Part shown: in pieces, positions 5,503-10,905 of the stretch
How positions within the stretch are numbered: the first letter of the stretch is position 1
How the letters are laid out: each line of letters begins with the position of its first letter
From: Deltaproteobacteria bacterium
Lineage (GTDB): Bacteria; Desulfobacterota; Desulfobacteria; Desulfobacterales; C00003060
Direction: 5' to 3'
Length of the DNA: 10,905 nucleotides
Assembly (NCBI GenBank): GCA_019309245.1
Contig: JAFDGP010000054.1
Location: 1-10,905, forward strand
The notes under the pieces: generated by a model
What the model saw: only the letters and a program-made list of their open reading frames with translations
What the model was told of the DNA's origin: nothing
Databases searched by the model: none
Position numbers and translations under genes: made by a program

Positions 5503-6543
5503 ATGCTTAAAGACGTTATCAAGGTACTCATTGTGGACGATTCAGCCATTGTACGCAAGATCTTTACTGAAGAGCTTTCCAGAGAGCCGGAAATCGAAGT
5601 GGTGGGCACAGCGCCCGATCCATATATTGCCCGGGACAAGATAGTCAAGCTCAAGCCGGACGTGGTGACCCTGGACATTGAGATGCCGCGCATGGACGGA
5701 ATTACCTTCCTGAAAAAGCTTATGAAGTACTACCCCCTTCCGGTCATCATTGTCAGCTCATTGACCTCTGAGGGTGGCAAGCTCGCGTTGGAGGCGATTG
5801 AAAGCGGCGCTGTGGAGGTGCTGTCCAAACCGGGTGCGGCCTATACCGTTGGGCACATGAAGCAACAATTGGCCGATAAGATTCGAGCGGCCGCCCGGGC
5901 TCGAGTAGCACGATACGATGATCACGAGGTGTCTGATGGCGCTTGCGTGAAGATCTCCGGTCACGCGCTTAAAGAAACCACCAACAAAGTCATTGCCATC
6001 GGAGCCTCTACGGGAGGCACCGAGGCATTGAAAAAAATATTGGTTCAGCTTCCCGTGACAATCCCGGGCCTGGTCGTGGTACAGCATATGCCGCCGAAGT
6101 TTACCACGGCTTTTGCCGAAAGATTAGACGGCCTGTGTGCCATTGAGGTCAAGGAGGCCCTGGATGGAGATGCGGTGTTGCCCGGCCGGGCGTTGATTGC
6201 TCCCGGAAACTATCACATGCTGTTAAGACGCAGCGGCGCCCGCTACTATGTCACCGTGAAGACGGGCCCCATGGTGTGTCACCAGAGACCTTCTGTGGAT
6301 GTGCTTTTTGAATCTACGGCCGAATATGCCGGACCCAATGCGGTTGGGGTGATTCTGACCGGAATGGGGTCCGACGGTGCGCGGGGTATGGTGAAGATGC
6401 GACAGGCCGGTGCAAGGACCATTGGTCAGGATGAAGCTTCATCTGTGGTCTATGGCATGCCGAAGGAAGCGGCCAAGGCGGGAGCGGTAGAAAGAGAGGT
6501 TCCTCTGGGGCATATTGCCCGGGAGATCATGAACGCGTTGTAG
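5503..6543 (+). CDS. cheB: CheB, receptor methylesterase/glutamine deamidase response regulator
   Basis: CheB removes methyl groups from MCP glutamates when phosphorylated by CheA. The 346-aa protein has the standard two-domain order. The N-terminal receiver (about 6-125) has D12-D13, phosphoacceptor D58 in 'VVTLDIEMPRMDG', S85-S86 as the switch region and K109 in 'LSKPG'. After a short linker (about 130-160) comes the C-terminal methylesterase, with the Ser-His-Asp triad as S169 in 'AIGASTGGTEA', H195 in 'VVQHMPPKF' and D291 in 'LTGMGSDGARGM'. The domain also has the 'GRALIAPGNYHM' and 'HQRPSVDVLF' motifs of the family. It is complete and probably active. The ATG has only a weak AAAGG upstream. 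An 82-base gap separates it from cheY, and cheA starts about 50 bases after its stop. Confidence 0.97.
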   Translation: MLKDVIKVLIVDDSAIVRKIFTEELSREPEIEVVGTAPDPYIARDKIVKLKPDVVTLDIEMPRMDGITFLKKLMKYYPLPVIIVSSLTSEGGKLALEAIESGAVEVLSKPGAAYTVGHMKQQLADKIRAAARARVARYDDHEVSDGACVKISGHALKETTNKVIAIGASTGGTEALKKILVQLPVTIPGLVVVQHMPPKFTTAFAERLDGLCAIEVKEALDGDAVLPGRALIAPGNYHMLLRRSGARYYVTVKTGPMVCHQRPSVDVLFESTAEYAGPNAVGVILTGMGSDGARGMVKMRQAGARTIGQDEASSVVYGMPKEAAKAGAVEREVPLGHIAREIMNAL

Positions 6544-6580
6544 TGGGCGGTAGGCAGTGAACAGTGGCCATTGAAAAGAG

Positions 6581-6587
6581 AGAGGGA
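6581..6587 (+). promoter_or_regulatory. Ribosome binding site that sets the cheA start at 6595
   Basis: AGAGGGA lies 7 bases before the ATG at 6595. The frame stays open upstream to a TTG at 6571, but using it would encode the ribosome-binding tract itself as 'KRERDGQ' and no purine-rich element precedes it at a suitable distance. Confidence 0.6.
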
Positions 6588-6594
6588 CGGACAG

Positions 6595-8832
6595 ATGAAA
6601 GACTTAGGTGCTGCCACAGAGCTGGTGGATGCACTTGCTTTTAAATTTGTTACCCTGGACTATGTGGACATCCAGGGTCTTGGTGTTGTCCTTAACCGTC
6701 TGGATGACTTGGCCGATCTGTTGAATGATGCAGGACACAGGGCCCTGGTGGACCTTGCTGCGGGGCTGAAGGCCATTTGTGAAAAACTGGTTTTAAGTGA
6801 ACACCCGGAACCCGAACAGGCCATGAAGCAGATTGGCGACGGGATATCGTTGTTGCAAGAACTCTTAAGAGAGGCCGATAATCCGGAGGCGTGTTCTAAA
6901 AGGATTTGCGGGTTTCTTGACCGGTGTGGTTCCAGCAAAGGTGGTGATGGCCGGGGCGAGAGCGCCGGACCGCAAGGCCGGACACAAGACAATTCGCGGC
7001 CAGAACTGGCTCAGGACAGAGAGCTGCTTGAGAGCTTTGTCATGGAATCTTTGGAGCACCTGGGCTCCATAGAGGTGAATGTGCTGTCATTGGAGCAGGA
7101 TCCGGACAATGTGGAAGTGATGAATGCGATATTCCGGCCCTTTCATACGATAAAAGGGGTGTCTGGGTTTTTGAATCTTGTGGATATCAACCGGTTGGCA
7201 CACGAGGTGGAGACCCTTCTAGATGAGGCAAGAAATCACAAGCTCACCGTGGATGAGACATTTACTGATCTGATCCTGGATGCTGTGGACATGATGAAGG
7301 GCATGATCGATGATGTTCGGCAGGCCCTGGAGACCGGCCGGACCCGCCGGGCTGATTTTGAACTGGATGCTTTTCTGGACCGTTTAAGAAAGATACAACC
7401 TGCAGAAATAGGGATGCCCGAGCTGCAATGTGTTGAACACAGTCCTCATGGCAACGGCACGGACACCGGAGACATCCTGGTAAAAAAGGGGCTCGTGACC
7501 CAGCAGGATGTGGCCCGGGCGCTTGAAGAACAGGCTGTTTCAGGAAAGAGACTGGGTGAAATCCTGATTGAGCGAAACAAGGTGGCAGCCCGGGATGTGG
7601 CCGGAGCGCTTCGGGAACAGAAAAAACTTCGCGGTATATCAACCAGGGCGCCTATAAAAAAAGAATCCGTGGCCTTTGTGAAGGTGGACACCCAAAAGCT
7701 GGATGATATGGTAGATATGGTAGGCGAGCTTGTCATCACCCAGGCCATGTTGGGTCAAGACATCAGATCTTTGGCCGTCCAGCACAAGAAGCTCTACAGC
7801 AACCTGTCTCAACTGAATCGAATCACTTCCGAGATTCAGAGAATCTCCATGTCGCTGCGCATGGTTCCCATCAAACAGACGTTTCAAAAGATGATCCGTC
7901 TGGTGCGTGATCTTGCGAAGAAGTCGGGCAAGCTGGTCAACCTGGAGATGGTAGGAGAGGATACGGAATTAGACCGCAACATGGTTGATGAAATCTACGA
8001 TCCACTGGTACACATGGTCAGAAACGCGGTGGACCACGGCATTGAAGACCCTGAGGCCCGCAGCGCTGCAGGCAAGCCGAAAGCGGGCACGGTCACATTA
8101 AGGGCCTATCATAAGGGAGGCAATATCGTCATTGAGATTTCAGAGGACGGCCGCGGCCTTGACCGGGACAAAATCATAGTACGGGCCAGGCAACGGGGCC
8201 TGATATCTTCCGGGGACAACATGAGTGACCAGGATGTCTATAGCCTGATCTTTCAGCCCGGGTTTTCCACGGCGGACAAGGTTACCGACGTCTCGGGCCG
8301 CGGCGTGGGCATGGACGTGGTTAAGCGGGCCGTGGAAAAGATGCGCGGCAGGGTGGAGGTGCAATCGGAAAAGGGCCGGGGGACCACCATGCTGATGAAA
8401 CTGCCTCTGACTCTGGCGATCATCGATGGCATGATGGTGCGGGCCGGCGATCGGAACTTTATTATCCCAACTATGTCAGTGGTCGAATCAGTAAGGCCGG
8501 AGCCTCAGGCCTGCACGACGGTAGCCAAGCAGGGTGAGATGATTCGGATCCGTGACAACCTGTATCCGCTGATCAGGCTGCACGACCTCTTTGATTTTTC
8601 TCCTGAGCACCATCATCCCTGGGAAGGGATCGTGGTGGTGGCGGAAAGCGACGGGCGGCGCAAGTGCTTGTTGGTGGACGAGTTGGTTGGTAAACAGGAG
8701 GTTGTTATCAAAAGCCTGGGTGAGCACCTTAAAAACATCAAGGGGATGGCCGGTGGGGCGATCCTGTCCGACGGCCGCGTGGGGCTGATCCTGGATGTGG
8801 CCGGGTTGTTTGAAGCTGCCGAAAGCCAGTAG
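6595..8832 (+). CDS. cheA: CheA chemotaxis histidine kinase with extra N-terminal domain and MshEN-like linker
   Basis: CheA phosphorylates itself on a histidine in response to receptors and passes phosphate to CheY and CheB. The 745-aa protein has, in order: an N-terminal helical domain resembling HPt but with no obvious phosphorylatable His (about 1-110); a Gly/Ser-rich linker (about 113-137); an HPt domain with H184 in 'FRPFHTIKGVSGF' (about 140-245); a tandem MshEN/T2SSE_N-like motif pair (290-342) where a CheY-binding P2 domain would be expected; the P3 dimerisation helices ('KVDTQKLDDMVDMVGELV', about 363-430); an ATPase domain with N box 'HMVRNAVDHGIE' (473-484), G1 'EDGRGLD' (about 517) and G2 'DVSGRGVGMDVV'; and a C-terminal CheW-like P5 domain from about 608. 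All kinase residues I can check are present. It follows cheB and precedes cheR. Confidence 0.97.
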   Translation: MKDLGAATELVDALAFKFVTLDYVDIQGLGVVLNRLDDLADLLNDAGHRALVDLAAGLKAICEKLVLSEHPEPEQAMKQIGDGISLLQELLREADNPEACSKRICGFLDRCGSSKGGDGRGESAGPQGRTQDNSRPELAQDRELLESFVMESLEHLGSIEVNVLSLEQDPDNVEVMNAIFRPFHTIKGVSGFLNLVDINRLAHEVETLLDEARNHKLTVDETFTDLILDAVDMMKGMIDDVRQALETGRTRRADFELDAFLDRLRKIQPAEIGMPELQCVEHSPHGNGTDTGDILVKKGLVTQQDVARALEEQAVSGKRLGEILIERNKVAARDVAGALREQKKLRGISTRAPIKKESVAFVKVDTQKLDDMVDMVGELVITQAMLGQDIRSLAVQHKKLYSNLSQLNRITSEIQRISMSLRMVPIKQTFQKMIRLVRDLAKKSGKLVNLEMVGEDTELDRNMVDEIYDPLVHMVRNAVDHGIEDPEARSAAGKPKAGTVTLRAYHKGGNIVIEISEDGRGLDRDKIIVRARQRGLISSGDNMSDQDVYSLIFQPGFSTADKVTDVSGRGVGMDVVKRAVEKMRGRVEVQSEKGRGTTMLMKLPLTLAIIDGMMVRAGDRNFIIPTMSVVESVRPEPQACTTVAKQGEMIRIRDNLYPLIRLHDLFDFSPEHHHPWEGIVVVAESDGRRKCLLVDELVGKQEVVIKSLGEHLKNIKGMAGGAILSDGRVGLILDVAGLFEAAESQ

Positions 8833-8843
8833 TCTCTATCCAT

Positions 8844-8857
8844 AAAAGGGCCCTTTT
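8844..8857. repeat. Perfect 14-bp palindrome in the cheA-cheR gap
   Basis: AAAAGGGCCCTTTT is a perfect inverted repeat with no loop, 11 bases after the cheA stop. Its right half can pair alternatively with AAGGG at 8861-8865 (CCCTT, five-base loop, AAGGG). It could be a weak RNA structure or a dimeric-protein site. It is not a good intrinsic terminator, because no T tract follows the second hairpin and the downstream cheR belongs to the same cluster. Confidence 0.35.
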
Positions 8858-8893
8858 CTTAAGGGAATCAAGAGGAGTTTTCGGTAGATCATA

Positions 8894-9736
8894 ATGTATT
8901 CTGAAACAATGGATGGTGCAAAGTTAACAGACCGGGATTTCAGACGTTTCAGCGCCTTGGTGTACGACAAGTGCGGCATCACACTTCATGAAGGCAAAAA
9001 GGCATTGGTATGCGCCAGGCTGGGCAAACGGCTCAGAGAGAGCGGGTTCAGGGATTTCAAAGCTTACTACAGATTTGTCGTGCAAGGCGATAGAGGCGAT
9101 GAACTGGTCAGGATGCTGGACGCGATCTCCACGAACCTGACCAGCTTTTTCAGAGAAGAAAGCCACTTTGACTTTTTAAAACACAGGGTGTTTGCAGATT
9201 GGACGGAGGGAGGCGGTCATCAGAAACGGATTCGGATTTGGAGCGCAGGTTGTTCCAGCGGAGAGGAGCCTTATTCGGTGGCCATATGTCTCATGGAATA
9301 TTTCGGTGATCGGCTCCCGGCAGACACCAAGATCCTTGGGACGGATCTTTCCACCAAAGTTCTTCATCAGGCACAACGTGGAATTTACGAAGCAGAACGT
9401 GTTGGAAAAATCCCGGAATCCATGTTGAGGAAGTATTTCCAAAAGGGCTTCGGCAGTCAGGAGGGAAGATTCAGGGTTAAGCGCTTCATACGAGATATGA
9501 TTGTTTTCAGGCGTCTCAATCTTATGGATCCTTTTTTTTTCAAGCGTCCATTTAATGTTATATTTTGCCGCAACGTGATGATCTATTTTGACAAAGAAAT
9601 CCAGAAAATCCTTGTCAATAAATTTTATGACAGCCTTGTCAGCGACGGCTACCTGTTCATCGGGCATTCGGAAAGCCTGACAGGCATCTCGCATCGTTTT
9701 AGGTATATCGAGCCGGCAGTGTATCACAAACCGTAA
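8894..9736 (+). CDS. cheR: CheR, chemoreceptor glutamate O-methyltransferase
   Basis: CheR uses S-adenosylmethionine to methylate receptor glutamates. The 280-aa protein is full length: helical N-terminal domain (about 10-80, 'FRRFSALVYDKCGI' and 'ARLGKRLRESGF'), 'STNLTSFFRE' at the domain boundary, the SAM loop 'IRIWSAGCSSGEEPYSVA' (113-130), 'ILGTDLS' (147-153), the substrate-side 'FCRNVMIYFDK' (224-234) and 'FIGHSESL' near the C terminus. The beta-subdomain segment 'YFQKGFGSQEGRFRV' has the same length and G-x-G-x-x-E-G spacing as I recall for E. coli CheR, a pentapeptide-dependent enzyme. The ATG at 8894 has a poor ribosome binding site (GAGGAG is about 17 bases away); ATG 8909 is possible but no better. 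A nine-T run (9532-9540) encodes part of 'PFFFK'. Confidence 0.96.
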   Translation: MYSETMDGAKLTDRDFRRFSALVYDKCGITLHEGKKALVCARLGKRLRESGFRDFKAYYRFVVQGDRGDELVRMLDAISTNLTSFFREESHFDFLKHRVFADWTEGGGHQKRIRIWSAGCSSGEEPYSVAICLMEYFGDRLPADTKILGTDLSTKVLHQAQRGIYEAERVGKIPESMLRKYFQKGFGSQEGRFRVKRFIRDMIVFRRLNLMDPFFFKRPFNVIFCRNVMIYFDKEIQKILVNKFYDSLVSDGYLFIGHSESLTGISHRFRYIEPAVYHKP

Positions 9737-9741
9737 TGGAT

Positions 9742-9747
9742 AGGAGG
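9742..9747 (+). promoter_or_regulatory. Strong ribosome binding site of the receiver-NMT1 fusion gene
   Basis: AGGAGG lies 6 bases before the ATG at 9754 and 5 bases after the cheR stop. It is one of the best Shine-Dalgarno matches in the window and supports translation of the fusion gene as part of the che unit. Confidence 0.65.
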
Positions 9748-9753
9748 CGAAAT

Positions 9754-10905
9754 ATGTCCCTAGATTCTGAGATGAAAATCCTGTTGGTCGAGGATTCCGT
9801 GACTACCCGCAAAATGGAGGTCAATCTTCTTCATCAGGTCGGTTTTACCAATATTGTCGAAGCCGAAGACGGCAATGCGGCGGTCCGATCCCTTGGAGAA
9901 CACAATGACATCCAGCTGATCATCAGCGACTGGAACATGCCCGGTATGGGTGGCTATGAACTGCTGGAGTGGGTGCGGTCCGAACCACGGTGTAAAGAGA
10001 CCCCCTTTGTGATGGCAACCGCCCAGGCGGAAAAGAAGCAGACTAGAAAGGCGGTTGAAGCCGGTGTTTCCGGTTTTATCACTAAGCCATTTTCCCCCCT
10101 GGAACTCAGAGCTGTGATCGAAGAGGCCCTTGGGGCCAACCCACCTCATCACGATGAGCACCCTAAAGGCCCTTGCATAACGGATTCCGGCAAGCTGCGC
10201 TTGAGGGTCGCCCATATCCAGATTACAGACCACTTGACCCTGGGGATGTTGAAGCACCGGATTGAAGCCGGAGCGCTTGTCCCGGAACACTTTGAATTGG
10301 AAACCCAATGCATGCCCAGTTGGAACCCCCTTCAGCACGAACTTGAGACGGGAAGTGTGGATGCCGCCTTTGTGCTGGCCCCGATCGCTATGGATCTTTT
10401 CAGTGTAGATGTGCCCATCAAGCTGGTGCTTTTTGCCCACAAGAACGGCAGTATCTGCATCGGCAACCGCCAGGGCTCGGCCATGAACTCGTTGCGGGAG
10501 TTTTTCAAGGGCAAGGTGTTTTTCATCCCACATATGCTCTCTGTCCACCACATGCTGTCCACCATGTTCTTGCGCGAGCTTGGGTTAAATCCAGGCGTGG
10601 CGGGCGAAAAGGATGTGGATGTCTTTTTTGAAGTGGTTGCGCCTATCAAGATGACCGAGTTTTTGGCTAATAGCCCTGAGGCCTCCGGCTATACGGTGGC
10701 CGAGCCTCTGGGCTCAAAGGCCATTGCTTCCGAAATAGGCGACCTCATGTTTCACTCCGGTGAACTGTGGGAAAACCATCCCTGTTGTGTGGTGGCGGTG
10801 CGGGACGCATTGATCCAAGCGTATCCGGAGGCCATTCAGGAGCTGGTCACCATGCTGGTCGACTGCGGGCGATTCATCGCCCGACACCCCGATAAAGCTG
10901 CTCCC
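9754..10905 (+). CDS. CheY-like receiver fused to a NrtA/SsuA/NMT1-type substrate-binding domain (3' end outside window)
   Basis: The frame runs 384 codons to the window edge without a stop. Residues about 7-125 are a receiver: 'ILLVEDSVTTRKME' with the acidic E13-D14 pair, phosphoacceptor D59 in 'IISDWNMPGMGG', T89 in 'VMATAQ' and K111 in 'FITKPFSP'. A His/Pro-rich linker (128-145) leads to a second domain ('KLRLRVAHIQITDHLTL', 'SVDAAFVLAPIAMD', 'KGKVFFIPHMLSVHHM', 'ELWENHPCCVVAVRD', 'VTMLVDCGRFIARHP'). These motifs resemble the periplasmic-binding proteins of nitrate, bicarbonate and sulfonate ABC transporters (NrtA/CmpA/SsuA, NMT1 superfamily). There is no signal peptide, so the binding domain should be cytoplasmic, as in the nitrate sensor NasS. 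It may couple a small anion or metabolite to chemotaxis signalling. The receiver is secure, the binding domain likely, the ligand unknown. Confidence 0.88.
   Translation, partial: MSLDSEMKILLVEDSVTTRKMEVNLLHQVGFTNIVEAEDGNAAVRSLGEHNDIQLIISDWNMPGMGGYELLEWVRSEPRCKETPFVMATAQAEKKQTRKAVEAGVSGFITKPFSPLELRAVIEEALGANPPHHDEHPKGPCITDSGKLRLRVAHIQITDHLTLGMLKHRIEAGALVPEHFELETQCMPSWNPLQHELETGSVDAAFVLAPIAMDLFSVDVPIKLVLFAHKNGSICIGNRQGSAMNSLREFFKGKVFFIPHMLSVHHMLSTMFLRELGLNPGVAGEKDVDVFFEVVAPIKMTEFLANSPEASGYTVAEPLGSKAIASEIGDLMFHSGELWENHPCCVVAVRDALIQAYPEAIQELVTMLVDCGRFIARHPDKAAP

Noticed and set aside
6571..6594. An eight-residue extension of CheA from a TTG
   Set aside because: The extension covers the ribosome-binding tract AGAGGGA of the ATG at 6595, which is the better start.
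9760..10551. A 263-codon open frame on the minus strand
   Set aside because: It lies entirely opposite the receiver-NMT1 gene, whose motifs (receiver Asp/Thr/Lys, NMT1-type segments) are clear. The minus-strand translation has no recognisable domain and is a by-product of the codon bias.

Overview
The window is one continuous plus-strand chemotaxis (che) cluster with no credible gene on the minus strand. The content points to a Gram-negative bacterium of the former deltaproteobacteria (Desulfobacterota): a CheA with an extra N-terminal helical domain, CheD with CheB and CheR, many single-domain receivers, PAS/HisKA proteins ending in a 'TKYETKDY...IIDID' tail, and an MCP ending in an acidic EFKDF tail. 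This placement is inference from family resemblance; there is no rRNA or other marker here.

Layout. (1) 1-2481: the 3' end of a methyl-accepting chemotaxis protein with HAMP-like repeats, a cytoplasmic signalling hairpin and a C-terminal CheR-tether-like pentapeptide. It is followed closely by a short CheR-like methyltransferase without the usual N-terminal domain and by a single-domain receiver. (2) 2482-3200: a decayed or rearranged stretch. A 34-codon tail of a histidine-kinase ATPase domain (2603-2707) lies upstream of a 146-aa protein that keeps only the end of a PAS domain and a HisKA phosphoacceptor helix pair. (3) 3205-6543: a second single-domain receiver, cheD (probable TTG start), an HDOD gene whose ATG overlaps the cheD stop, cheY and cheB. 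(4) 6595-9736: a large cheA, then a full-length cheR. (5) 9754 to the end: an open frame that joins a CheY-like receiver to a NrtA/SsuA/NMT1-type substrate-binding domain without a signal peptide. It runs off the right edge.

How the parts fit. CheA would autophosphorylate and feed CheY, CheB and possibly the other receivers. CheR (methylation), CheB (demethylation/deamidation) and CheD (receptor glutamine deamidation) would adjust the MCP. No cheW, cheC, cheX or cheZ is visible, so the coupling protein and the CheY phosphatase must lie elsewhere. CheA has its own CheW-like domain.

The three most unusual points are the receiver-NMT1 fusion, a tandem MshEN/T2SSE_N-like motif pair in the CheA linker (two 24-residue units with a 5-residue spacer, the arrangement known from c-di-GMP-binding MshEN domains, but with substitutions at key positions), and the paired presence of a full CheR and a CheR lacking its N-terminal domain. 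No tRNA, rRNA, CRISPR array, insertion sequence or convincing promoter or terminator was found.
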